Source: Neoechinorhynchus agilis
Lineage: Eukaryota; Acanthocephala
Reading direction: 5' to 3'
NCBI GenBank assembly: GCA_051530055.1
Contig: CM121341.1
Coordinates: 2,046,001-2,110,000, forward strand
DNA length: 64,000 nt
Position 1 is the first letter of the stretch; every line of letters starts with the position of its first letter. Positions 26,135-38,692 of this stretch are shown one piece after another. Under the pieces are notes generated by a model. That model was not told where the DNA came from. It was given only the letters and a program-made list of their open reading frames with translations, and ran no database searches. The position numbers were made by a program, and so were the translations under genes.

Positions 26135-29100
26135 TATTTAGTGAAAACGAGTTTATTTAACACAATGAAGCCATCGAGATGACAATGAACCCAAAATCGT
26201 TTATAAAGTGCTAAAATAAGCACTTTTGCTAAACGAACTTCTTGTGTAAAATATATCCGTGCTATTCAATTTAATGACGGTACAACGAAGATCTTTTTCT
26301 TAAGTTAATATTCTACTCGAAGATACGAACGCAAAATAAATTCCCATCTTCGTTGATCTGCTCTTATGCGTCTTTTATTTGGCGAAAACGAGTTTATTTA
26401 AGACAATGTAGCCATCGAGATGGCGATAGACCCAAATTCGTTTATAAATGCTAAAATAAGCACTTTCGCTAAACGAACTTCTTGTAAAATATATACTTGC
26501 TGTTCACTTTAATGACGGAACAACGAAGATCTTTTTCTTAAGTTAATGCCCTACTCTAAGATACGAACGCAAAATAAATTCCCATCTTCGTTGTTCTGCT
26601 CTTATGCGTCTTTTATTTGGCGAAAACGAGTTTATTTAAGACAATGAAGCCATCGAGATGACGATACACTAAAATTCGTTTATAAAGTGTTAAAATAAGC
26701 ACTTTTGCTCAACGAACTTCTTGTGTAAAATATATCCTTGCTGTTCACTTTAATGACGGAACAACGAAGATCTTTTTCTTAAGTTAATATTCTACTCTAA
26801 GATACGAACGGGGTCAAATTCTATCTTTCGTTGTTCTGCTCTTATGTGTCTTTTATTTGGCGAAAACGAGTCTATTTAAGACAATGTAGCCATCGAGATG
26901 GCGATATACCTACCTGTTTATAAAGTGCAAAAATAAGCACTTTTGCTAAACGAACTTCTTGTGTAAAATATATCCGTGTTGTTCACTTTAATGACGGAAC
27001 AACGAAGATCTTTTTCTTAAGTTAATATTCTACTCTAAGATACGAACGCAAAATAAATTCCCATCTTCGTTGATCTGCTCTTATGCGTCTTTTATTTGGC
27101 GAAAACGAGTTTATTTAAGACAATGAAGCCATCGAGATGACGATACACTAAAATTCGTTTATAAAGTGCTAAAATAAGCACTTTTGCTAAACGAACTTCT
27201 TGTGTAAAATATATCCTTGCTGTTCACTTTGATTCATGAAGATCTTTTTCAAGTTAAAAAACTACTCTAAGATACGAACGCAAATAAATTCCTCATCTTC
27301 GTTGTTCTGCTCTTATGCGTCTTTTATTTGGCGAAAACGAGTTTATTTAAGACAATGAAGCCATCGAGATGGCGATACACCCAAATTCGTTTATAAAGTG
27401 CTAAAATAAGCACTTTTGCTAAACGAACTTCTTGTGAAAAATATATCCGTGTTGTTCACTTTAATGACGGAACAACGAAGATCTTTTTCTTAAGTTAATA
27501 TTCTACTCTAAGATACCAACGCAAAATAAATTCCCATCTTCGTTGTTCTGTTCTTATGCGTCTTTTATTTGGCGAAAACGAGTTTATTTAAGACAATGAA
27601 GCCATCGAGATGGCGATACACCCAAATTCGTTTATAAAGTGCAAAAATGAACACTTTTGCTAAACGAACTTCTTGTGTAAAATATATCCTTGCTGTTCAC
27701 TTTGATGACGGAACAACGGAGATCTTTTTCTTAAGTTAATATTCTACTCTAAGATACGAACGCAAAATAAATTCCCATCTTCGTTGTTCTGCTCTTATGC
27801 GTCTTTTATTTGGCGAAAACGAGTTTATTTAAGACAATGTAGCCATCGAGATGACGATAAACCCAAATTCGTTTATAAAGTGCAAAAATAAGCACTTTTG
27901 CTAAACGAACTTCTTGTGTAAAATATATCCGTGTTGTTCACTTTAATGACGGAACAACGAAGATCTTTTTCTTAAGTTAATATTCTACTCTAAGATACGA
28001 ACGCAAAATAAATTCCCATCTTGGTTGTTCTGCTCTTATGCGTCTTTTATTTGGCGAAAACGAGTTTATTTAAGACAATGAAGCCATCGAGATGGCGATA
28101 CACTGAAATTCGTTTATAAAGTGCTAAAATAATCACTTTTGCTAAACGAACTTCTTGTGTAAAATATATCCGTGTTGTTCACTTTAATGACGGAACAACG
28201 AAGATCTTTTTCTTAAGTTAATATTCTACTCTAAGATACGAAAGCAAAATAAATTCCCATCTTCGTTGTTCTGCTCTTATGCGTGTTTTATTTGGCGAAA
28301 ACGAGTTTATTTAAGACAATGTAGCCATCGAGATGGCGATACACCCAAATTCGTTTATAAAGTGCTAAAATAAGCACTTTTGCTAAACGAACTTCTTGTG
28401 TAAAATATATCCGTGTTGTTCACTTTAATGACGGAACAACGAAGATCTTTTTCTTAAGTTAATATTCTACTCTAAGATACGAACGCAAATTAAATTCCCA
28501 TCTTCGTTGTTCTGCTCTTATGCGTCTTTTATTTGGCGAAAACGAGTTTATTTAAGACAATGAAGCCATCGAGATGGCGATACACCCAAATTCGTTTATA
28601 AAGTGCAAAAATGAACACTTTTGCTAAACGAACTTCTTGTGTAAAATATATCCGTGTTGTTCACTTTAATGACGGAACAACGAAGATCTTTTTCTTAAGT
28701 TAATATTCTAAGATACCAACGCAAAATAAATTCCCATCTTCGTTGTTCTGCTCTTATGCGTCTTTTATTTGGCGAAAACGAGTTTATTTAAGACAATGAA
28801 GCCATCGAGATGACGATAAACCTACCTGTTTATAAAGTGCTAAAATAAGCACTTTTGCTAAACGAACTTCTGTGTAAATATATCCGTGTTGTTCACTTTA
28901 ATGACGGAACAACGGGAGATCTTTTTCTTAAGTTAATATTCACTCTAAGATACGAACGCAAAATAAATTCCCATCTTCGTTGTTCTGCTCTTATGCGTCT
29001 TTTATTTTGCGAAAACGAGTTTATTTAAGACAATGTAGCCATCGAGATGACGATGAACCCAAATTCGTTTATAAAGTGCTAAAATAAGCACTTTTGCTAA

Positions 29101-32100
29101 ACGAACTTCTTGTGTAAAATATATCCTTGCTGTTCACTTTAATGACGGAACAACGAAGATCTTTTTCTTAAGTTAATATTCTACTCTAAGATACGAACGC
29201 AAAATAAATTCCCATCTTCGTAGTTCTGCTCTTATGCGTCTTTTATTTGGCGAAAACGAGTTTATTTGAGACAATGTAGCCATCGAGATGGCGATAATCC
29301 CAAATTCGTTTATAAAGTGCAAAAATGAACACTTTTGCTAAACGAACTTCTTGTGAAAAATATATCCGCGTTGTTCACTTTAATGACGGAACAACGAAGA
29401 TCTTTTTCTTAAGTTAACATTCTACTCTAAGATACCAACGCAAAATAAATTCCCATCTTCGTTGTTCTGCTCTTATTTGGCGAAAACGAGTTTATTTAAG
29501 ACAATGTTGCCATCGAGATGGCGATACACCCAAATTCGTTTATAAAGTGCAAAAATAAGCACTTTTGCTAAACGAACTTCTTGTGTAAAATATATCCGTG
29601 TTGTTCACTTTAATGACGGAACAACGAAGATCTTTTTCTTAAGTTAATATTCTACTCTAAGATACGAACGCAAAATAAATTCCAATCTTCGTAGTTCTGC
29701 TCTTACGCGTCTTTTATTTGGCGAAAACGAGTTTATTTAAGACAATGTAGCCATCGAGATGACGATACACCAAAATTCGTTTATAAAGTGCTAAAATAAG
29801 CACTTTTGCTAAACGAATTTCTTGTGTAAAATATATCCTTGCTGTTCACTTTGATGACGGAACAACGGAGATCTTTTTCTTAAGTTAATATTCTACTCTA
29901 AGATACGAAAGCAAAATAAATTCCCATCTTCGTTGTTCTGCTCTTATGCGTCTTTTATTTGGCGAAAACGAGTTTATTTAAGACAATGAAGCCATCGAGC
30001 TGGCGATACACCCAAATTCGTTTATAAAGTGCAAAAATAAACACTTTTGCTAAACGAACTTCTTTTGTAAAATATATCCGTGTTGTTCACTTTAATGACG
30101 GAACAACGAAGATCTTTTTCTTAAGTTAATATTCTACTCGAAGATACGAACGCAAAATAAATTCCCATCTTCGTTGTTCTGCTCTTATGCGTCTTTTATT
30201 TGGCGAGAACGAGTTTATTTAAGACAATGAAGCCATCGAGATGACGATAAACCCAAATTCCGGTTGTTTATAAAGTGCAAAATAAGCACTTTTGCTAAAC
30301 GAACTTCTTGTGTAAAATATATCCGTGCTATTCAATTTAATGACGGTACAACGAAGATCTTTTTTTATAAGTTAATATTCTACTCTAAGATACCAACGCA
30401 AAATAAATTCCCATCTTCGTTGTTCTGCTCTTAGTCGTCTTTTATTTTGTGAAAACGAGTTTATTTAAGACAATGTAGCCATCGAGGTGGCGATAATCCC
30501 AAATTCGTTTATAAAGTGCAAAAATAAGCACAGTTGCTAAACGAACTTCTTGTGTAAAATATATCCGTGTTGTTCACTTTAATGACGGAACAACGAAGAT
30601 CTTTTTCTTAAGTTAATATTCTACTCTAAGATACGAACGCAAAATAAATTCCCATCTTCGTTGTTCTGCTCTTATGCGTCTTTTATTTGGCGAAAACGAG
30701 TTTATTTAAGACAATGTAGCCATCGAGATGACGATAAACCCAAATTCGTTTATAAAGTGCTAAAATAAGCACTTTTGCTAAACGAACTTCTTGTGTAAAA
30801 TATATCCGTGTTGTTCACTTTAATGACGGAACAACGGAGATCTTTTTCTTAAGTTAATATTCTACTCTAAGATACCAACGCAAAATAAATTCCCATCTTC
30901 GTTGTTCTGCTCTTATGCGTGTTTTATTTGGCGAAAACGAGTTTATTTAAGACAATGTAGCCATCGAGATGGCGATACACCCAAATTCGTTTATAAAGTG
31001 CTAAAATAAGCACTTTTGCTAAACGAACTTCTTATGTAAAATATATCCTTGCTGTTCACTTTAATGACGGAACAACGGAGATCTTTTTCTTAAGTTAATA
31101 TTCTACTCTAAGATACGAACGCAAATAAATTCCCATCTTCGTTGTTCTGCTCTTATGCGTCTTTTATTTGGCGAAAACGAGTTTATTTAAGACAATGAAG
31201 CCATCGAGATGACGATGAACCCAAATTCGTTTATAAAGTGCTAAAATAAGCACTTTTGCTAAACGAACTTCTTGTGTAAAATATATCCGTGTTGTTCACT
31301 TTAATGACGGAACAACGGAGATATTTTTCTTAAGTTAATATTCTACTCTAAGATACGAACGCAAAATAAATTCCAATCTTCGTAGTTCTGCCTTAGTCGT
31401 CTTTTATTTGGCGAAAACGAGTTTATTTAAGACAATGTAGCCATCGAGATGACGATAAACCCAAATTCGTTTATAAAGTGCAAAAATGAACACTTTTGCT
31501 AAACGAACTTCTTGTGTAAAATATATCCTTGCTGTTCACTTTAATGACGCAACAACGGCGATCTTTTTCTTAAGTTAATATTCTACTCTAAGATACGAAA
31601 GCAAAATAAATTCCCATCTTCGTTGTTCTGCTCTTATGCGTCTTTTATTTGGCGAAAAAAGTTTATTTAAGACAATGTAGCCATCGAGATGACGATAAAC
31701 CCAAATTCGTTTATAAAGTGCTAAAATAAGCACTTTTGCTAAACGAATTTCTTGTGTAAAAAATATAACTGCAAGTGATCTACTTTAATGACGGAACAAC
31801 GGGATCTTTTTCTTAAGTTAATATTCTACTTGATACCAACGCAAAATAAATTCCCATCTTCGTTGTTCTGCTCTTATGCGTCTTTTATTTGGCGAAAACG
31901 AGTTTATTTAAGACAATGAAGCCATCGAGATGACGATAAACCCAAATTCGTTTATAAAGTGCAAAAATGAACACTTTTGCTAAACGAACTTCTTGTGTAA
32001 AATATATCCGTGTTGTTCACTTTAATGACGGAACAACGAAGATCTTTTTCTTAAGTTAATATTCTACTCTAAGATACGAACGCAAAATAAATTCCCATCT

Positions 32101-32433
32101 TCGTAGTTCTGCTCTTATGCGTCTTTTATTTGGCGAAAACGAGTTTATTTAAGACAATGAAGCCATCGAGATGACGATACACCCAAATTCGTTTATAAAG
32201 TGCTAAAATAAGCACTTTTGCTAAACGAACTTCTTGTGTAAAATATATCCTTGCTGTTCACTTTAATGACGGAACAACGAAGATCTTTTTCTTAAGTTAA
32301 TATTCTACTCTAAGATACGAACGCAAATTAAATTCCCATCTTCGTTGTTCTGCTCTTAGTCGTCTTTTATTTGGCGAAAACGAGTTTATTTAAGACAATG
32401 TAGCCATCGAGATGACGATAAACCCAAATTCGA
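26135..32433. repeat. Satellite array 2, about 26 units of 241 bp
   Basis: Same unit and orientation as the array at 12.6-17.9 kb, with the same internal hairpins and many of the same diagnostic variants, for example CCTTGCTGTTCACTTTGATG units at about 27.69 and 29.84 kb that match units at 13.48 and 14.45 kb. A few units have small deletions (near 27235, 28705, 31790). The array begins in a diverged unit at about 26135 and stops inside a unit at 32433. Confidence 0.95.
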
Positions 32434-33000
32434 TGTGGAAGAAAGGAAATTCTTTTTGTTAATTTATAGTTTAGGAATGAAGATTTGAAGTTTTTTCTTA
32501 CGTTTTTGATTCTTTTAGTGATAGAATCGAGATTTGTTCTAGGCTTCTCATTCTGAATGTATTAGTTTATTGTATTCCGCACATCTTTCAATTTGATGCC
32601 TTTGTACGGCTTTTAAAATTAAAAAGTACCTTTTTCCATTGGTCGTTTATTGATACATAGATTTATTTAAATTCCATCACAAATTAAATTCGCCAGATTA
32701 ACGATTCGTTCTCGATAGCCTCTTTCGAACGTCTGAAATAAAGATAATTCATATTTCGTCGAATTTATTCTTTAATTGAGCGGACGAAGTTCTTTGTGTT
32801 AATACTGCCACTTTTTCTGCTTAAGCAATTTCACAAGAGACATTCACTTTCCAAATTCCTGAAGTCCATATTTTTTGTCTGAATTTTTATAATAACGCAG
32901 AAGTGCAATTTAAAGGTCGATGGAGGCGATAAAGAAAATTTCTGTGTACTAGAACCTTTTTTGTTTAAATATTAATAAAGAAACCTCTTTGTGTCGCTCG
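32434..33000. other. Gene-free stretch
   Basis: AT-rich sequence after the last satellite unit; nothing recognised. Confidence 0.5.
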
Positions 33001-34060
33001 TGAATTCTTCGATAACAAATTGGATCCTGAGGATCGATATAGAATTACAGTTCTATTCCTTTTTCCCCGAACGTCCGCCAACCTATTCCGATGGGCGTTG
33101 AAGCCTTTGAATTTCCCGATCCATATAGCCGTTTTGAGCGAAATTTATGTTTATCCCCCTAATGATGACCCATGGATAGATGGTTCCTCTTCATTGTTCA
33201 TTAATAAAACGTGATTTTATTAGTTTTATCGTGATTTTAGAGTGCCAGTATTGATTAATCGCGCAATAACCCTTACGCTGGTACGCGTCCTTCTCCGTGA
33301 TCCACTTTCTTTTCCCTCTGAAGTAAAGGTCTTACGGCCCAATAGGCGACTTTTTCCTAACTTTTGGCTCTCAGTTTCGATCGGCTCGCCCGTCATACAC
33401 AAATTATCCTCTAGTTGCCTAGTGGTCTCTGTTCGTTAATCCTTCCAAAACTCCTGGATCTCAGTGGGATGTCCCAAAATATCACTTGGCTCTTCGGTCT
33501 CTCGTCCTCAAGTGATCCGCGTAAGCTTTCTTGGTATAGGTCTGGAGGATATTTCTTATTTTCTGCGACGGCGTTCTCTTTATATAAAACGTTTTTACTT
33601 TCTTGTCATTTTGAACATTTTCTTTCAAACGTTAATTCCTCTTGGTGTTTGTAGCTTTTGATATAAGATAATCAAACAACGTAGGAATTCGTTGATCTAA
33701 CATCATTTGCGGAACTACCCTTGCTAAAACTTTTTCGGCTTTTCACTGTTCCAACGAAACTTTCGTCCAGAAATAACGGGATAGCGAAAAGCAAAACAAA
33801 TTCTGCTAAGTTCTGCTTTTCACTGTCCCAACGAAACGTTCTGCTAAACCGTTAGTTCGGGGATGGTAGAAGGAACTTTTACAGGAAAATGCCGTTCATT
33901 TTGCAGACCTCCGAAAATTCTCCGGCTACGAACTGAGGTTCCGGTACTCCCCATCATGCGAACGCTTCTCTGGGACATTGTAGTCTTGACGGCCATCTCG
34001 AAAATGTGTCGATTGCAACTATTGATTGGTCCCGCGAAATCTACATGAACTGCTATTTCT
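33000..34060 (-). mobile_element. Fossil LTR-retrotransposon pol fragment (integrase region), Ty3/gypsy-like
   Basis: On the minus strand, short stretches resemble a retroviral-type integrase: a VDFAGPI core start near 34040-34020, then integrase-core-like sequence and a more C-terminal part toward 33.2 kb. The order and strand agree with the integrase end of a Ty3/gypsy-type pol gene. The copy is broken, with several interruptions, and no gag, protease, reverse transcriptase or long terminal repeats are seen nearby. It looks old. BEL-type is an alternative family. Confidence 0.55.
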
Positions 34061-34281
34061 CAAGAGAATAGTGGCACTGCCCTCTTTTCTAGTCTTTTTC
34101 GGATGCTTAAATGATATAAATTCAAACACGATTTTTCTTGTTCGTTTGTATGTATTAATCACTAAAAACCTTTTTAACGAGCAGCATTGCAAAAAATTTC
34201 ACCATTTTGTGTTGAAAAGAAGTTGTTCATGCTTTTATATGTGTTATTTGGTGATTATAAAAATACTGTTTTATTAATCTC

Positions 34282-34393
34282 AATATTTCGTCCGTCTCTT
34301 CGGACTTCTTCAGGTTGTTAGTAATTGACGCTTACGATGTAGTCTATTACTAACTAACAACCCGAAGAAGTTCGACGAGACGGACGAAATATT
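34282..34393. repeat. Foldback hairpin
   Basis: AATATTTCGTCCGTCTC at 34282 is matched by its reverse complement ending at 34393. The arms (about 45 bp with a few mismatches) continue through a GACTTCTTC-like block and GTTGTTAGTAAT, around a loop near 34328-34345. It sits between the LTR-element fossil and the next gene. Confidence 0.75.
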
Positions 34394-34567
34394 CAGATCA
34401 ATCAAACAGTTACCATTTTGTGTTACGCATCTTTATTATCAGCCTAAACCTCAAGATGTGTTCAGTTTACAAAACAACCATAAATCGTCTGCAGTTGCCA
34501 CTTCGAAAAAGTCTCAAATCATTTTTCCAACCTACCGAACATTCGTTCTCGTTGTGTTGTTCAAAAG

Positions 34568-35705
34568 ATGAGAACTTTTGATAAATACGAACCTTTACGG
34601 TTTGAAGCACAGTTCACTGAACTTTCCATGGAATCCAATCCGGTAGCACTTAATTTCAGTCTGTTTATTCCGCCTTCACTCCAACCCCTTGGAATCTACA
34701 CGGATTTCATGGCTCGTGTAGCCGAGAAATACGATTGCCGAGTGCTTGTTCCACATCTTCCAGGTTCGCGTCTTTTATCGATTCCCAATCTCCTTTTGTG
34801 TGTCTTCGTGTAATCCCTTACCATTAAAAATTCATACTAGGTTTCGATGGAAATCATTTGGGCAAAAATAATATCGTTTATGATGGAAATATCGATCAGA
34901 GAGCAATGTATTTTGCAGATTTGATTGGTTTGATTCTTCGGAAAAAGAAGAGAAGGTTAGCTAGAATCACACTATTGTTTGTAGACTCAATAAACCGTTT
35001 CAGCCTTGATACTGTTATTTGTTGTGGTGAAAATGCACTCGCCGGTCTTACGAGTTGTGTGCTTCTTCAACATCTCGAAATTACCATTAAGTGCATCGTA
35101 CTTATTGACCCAACGTTCCGTTGTTTAGTGAGGTAAGCTTTTTTCAACAAGTCATATTTTTACAGTGCCAGTAGTTTTTGAGACTATTTTAGTAAGATGC
35201 ATTGCTTCCTTCTTAATATTTCCGTTATGTTACAGTAAATTTTGAGTCGCTCAGATGAATACTTCTGCCGTTATTGTGGAAACTATTCATAATGCTGAAT
35301 AAAATTATAAATATATTAAAATTAGTTCTTGGATTCCAATAAAAAATGTTTGCCGAAATATTAATAAATTACTTGTTGTATTTAAAAAATTTGACGATTT
35401 TGCTGATTTTAGAAAATCTGATTGTACCAAAAAATTTACATTTATCTAATTTAAAAGCGTTAAAATTACTAAACCCTTTTACCATTATCATTTCGATCGG
35501 TTTTTCGTCTAGAGGATCTCAGCGAAACATGATAGGTCACGCAATGTGTCAGCTGAATTGGATGGAGGATTTTGTCCATCAGCGCTTATTTCCTTTAATA
35601 ATCAAAGACGAAGGAGTTCTTGAGACACTCAGAGATGTCCCGCTATCGCATGCTGCAATGATGTTTAGATATTGGCTGCATGGAACAACTTTAGATTTTG
35701 AAAAG
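34568..35705 (+). CDS. Uncharacterised spliced gene, perhaps alpha/beta-hydrolase-like
   Basis: Exon 1 starts at the ATG at 34568 and runs to about 34764 (ending VLVPHLPG). Exon 2 begins near 34843 (FDGNHLGKNNIVYDGN) and ends at an AG|GTAAGC donor at about 35132. Exon 3 begins at about 35515 in matching phase (GSQRNMIGHAMCQLNW) and ends at GAAAAG|GTAAGC, about 35705. A strand-loop PHLPGFDGN and a later GENALAG could be the oxyanion loop and a degenerate nucleophile elbow of an alpha/beta hydrolase, but no canonical GxSxG is present, so this is weak. The gene continues past 35705 but I could not find the last exon. The duplicated block begins 300 bases downstream. Confidence 0.5.
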
Positions 35706-36129
35706 GTAAGCGCATTCTTCAAGTCCGTTTCCCGTCAATTTTGTCATTGTAAACGGTAGTTAGCCAATAGACAAATACTTCCAATAAGGAAACGATTAAA
35801 CATTGATCAAATATTAGAAAATTTCGATTATTTTAAGCGATATTTTGTTGCGAACATCATTTCGTAAATGAAATCGTAGATTTTACAAGGGCGCTTCTTC
35901 ATTAAAAGTGATCACTAATTAATTCTTAATCAAATTTCTGAATAAACTAAACAAATACGAGCAATATTTTTCTTTATTGTTATATTTGACGTTATCATTT
36001 CGTGATCGAATATATTCATGACGCACTCTTTGGAAATTGGCTCCAATGCGCCATTTTCGATAAATTCACAGATTTTTAACATTTAAAAAGTGATTATACT
36101 TAAAAGAGTTGATATTGTCGCTAATTTAG

Positions 36130-36420
36130 TATCGAATCTTCTGCAGCCGTCTATTAAATGAAAACATCGCGACACTATTGGTCGTGAGTAATGGCGACGA
36201 ATATAATGAAACTGAAGTTATCGATAACATTGCCAATATTTTGTGCTGTATTGAATCTAAGGACAACAAAGAAGCTTTACGGTCTCGACTGCTACGCTAT
36301 GACCAAACGCACAGACCTCGTCATCAACGATCCAGTCACCTTTTATTGGACCATTCGGACTCTATTATTGCTGAAATTGAACGTCTACATAAATTCACGG
36401 AGTTGGAGAATGACAAATAA
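36130..36420 (+). CDS. Uncharacterised small gene, terminal exon (copy 2)
   Basis: Same frame as at 9113-9403, with the same acceptor and stop; the one base difference seen (C/T at 36193) is silent in this frame (AGC/AGT). Its upstream exon is again not visible. Conservation of the frame between copies is uninformative because the copies are so recent. Confidence 0.45.
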   Translation, partial: YRIFCSRLLNENIATLLVVSNGDEYNETEVIDNIANILCCIESKDNKEALRSRLLRYDQTHRPRHQRSSHLLLDHSDSIIAEIERLHKFTELENDK

Positions 36421-36446
36421 GCAAAATTTTAAATTAATTAACTAAA

Positions 36447-38376
36447 TTAGCTCTCGACAAATTGATGCATTGTTCCATTATAGCTATCGCCATTTCCATA
36501 ACTATACTGATCCACTCCGAATCCTCCGAAATCTGCACCACCCAATACATTCCCTCCAATCTCATGAACTTGATCGCCGGCTTCCACAACTGAGTAAGGC
36601 CCAGTTTCCGAAATGACAGCATCACCGCTTTCATAGTTCATATTCGCGTTCACCATCCCTAGAACGTTGTTCCCGTCAAATGAAATTGAATTTGCTGAAT
36701 TTCCAGAATCAAACTGCTGTATAATTTCATTTATGGGCATGTAAGATGATTGGTGCACTGCCGAAGCATTCTCATTTATTCCATTGAACGTAGATGCTTC
36801 ATATCGAAGAGCAGAAGATTGCAATTGTCCTTTAATATCGTTGTCTGTGATTACATTGAATTGATCATTGGATGATTGAATTCCGGCTCCATTGTCAAAT
36901 AGTTCACCTTGAAGACCGATTTCGTCGTTGATACCTCCGCTAGCGTACTCGCTTCCGTATGAACCTTCGTCAACACTTTTCATGTAGTCATTGAGTACGT
37001 TTGAATGATTAGCCTTTGGTGGTGTCTAAATTAGAGCTCGGGTTTCGAAATGCCGTTTTATTGGCAGAGAAGATGGGAATTTCTATATTTCTTAAAAAGG
37101 GTGCTACATTATAGATTTAATTATCATTTGACTTCTTCATAATTTGACTAAATTGACTAAAACTGTGCGATAAAGCTAACTTCGATCGATAAGTCTTCAT
37201 TTCAGATTTAGACTGTTGAGTTATTATTGTAATGAAAATTCGGATTCATACAGTTAAAATCGCTACACTTTAGATACTTACGATATCCTCAGTTACTCCG
37301 ACCTGTCTAGCAGCATTCACTAGATTCATACTGTCCATTAAGCTTTGCTGGTACCTACTCACATACCAATTTGGATCCATATGTTGTACCGTTTCTTTGA
37401 CAAATACTCGCTTTATGTGTGGTTTTGGTACTTGATAATTCACAATCATATTCTTGGGTGTTTTATATTTGCTGGTCTGAGGAGCCTTTTGATAAATCAC
37501 ATTCCGTTTAGGTATTGGTCCGTAAGGGAGCCATCGTTCAATTATAATATCTCTGGGTTTTGGTGGTAAAGGTGGATACCGTTCGATGATAACTTGTCGA
37601 GGTGGCGGTGGTAGAGCTGGAAGGTGTTTTTGAATCACTTTTGGTCCGGTAATTACGGGTAGTGGTGGAGGTTTCTCCCTTAAGATCAAAGGAGGAGGTG
37701 TTGGTGGACGTGGTGGACGTTGTCTTATAATTAGAGGTGGAGCTGGTGGAGCTTGAGGAGCTCGGATTTCTCGGACTATCAATGGACCTGGAGCAGGTGG
37801 TGGTGGCGGTTTTAGAAACTTGATATGGATATTTTGTCGGTATGTTGTAGGACTCGAATTGGCTGGTTTCCTGACGACAATCGGGTTCGAATCATATTGC
37901 AATTTGTAGGAACTTAATGGAAGCACGGCTTTGTTAGATATATCAACTTTAACACTCGCAGAACTTCCTTCATTTCTGGTATTCATCGTTTCATTTTGAG
38001 AATATAGTAAACTTCCATGGTTCATTGTTTCTTCATTAGATTCCTCATTACTGCCGGTGCCTACATAGTTGTTTCCGTCCACAACAGTACTATTGGGTGA
38101 TTGTCGATATCCATTGGAATTGTTGGTGAACGTTTCCAGATTACCGTTTCGGTATATCTTTGAGTAATGCCGATCGGTTGTTTCAATAGCCATGTCATCC
38201 AGATTACTTGTATCATCTATGACGGAATCCGTAATGGAGGCATAAGCTATGTCGTCGTTCGACCCGATTGCTCCGGCTTGACCGTTAATTTCCATAGTTC
38301 TTTTGCTTTCGTCGAGATCATTGTGAAAATAGGCTGATTGGTCCGACATGGGTGTTAGTGTGGAATTTGCGGACAT
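36447..38376 (-). CDS. Proline-rich repeat protein (copy 2), two exons, about 557 aa
   Basis: Exons 38376-37282 and 37025-36447 with the same splice sites as copy 1. The protein differs from copy 1 by Val instead of Met before the proline-rich region (within SNKAVLPLSS). The repeats are intact. Both copies keep full open frames, so both could be expressed. The 5' end faces away from the DCST gene: the two ATGs lie about 317 bp apart, head to head, so the short interval 38377-38692 may serve both promoters. Confidence 0.75.
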
Positions 38377-38692
38377 GCTGAATGTAGCAAAATGATAGAT
38401 TGGTTGTAGTATTCACGACAATGCTAATTTACCTAACGGTGTTAATAATCTCGTTTTAGTATGAATATAACAAACTCTTCTTCTTATATGTGTATTCAAA
38501 GTGCTGTAAAATATAAAATGTCATGGATTGCCCTTGCATGTAGTCTAACAATTGTGAACTCAATTCTTTAGCGACCTTTGCCATTCATACACTTTGTTAG
38601 TCTCAAAAAAGGTAAACGAGACATTTGACCGAGCAAAGGTGGGGAGCAAATTTTGAAAATGGGGTCACCATAGTGATAGATGTCGAAAAATA

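Noticed and set aside
33000-34060. Plus-strand frames of 60-80 codons as genes
   Set aside because: They lie opposite a minus-strand integrase-like fossil and are read as its shadows.
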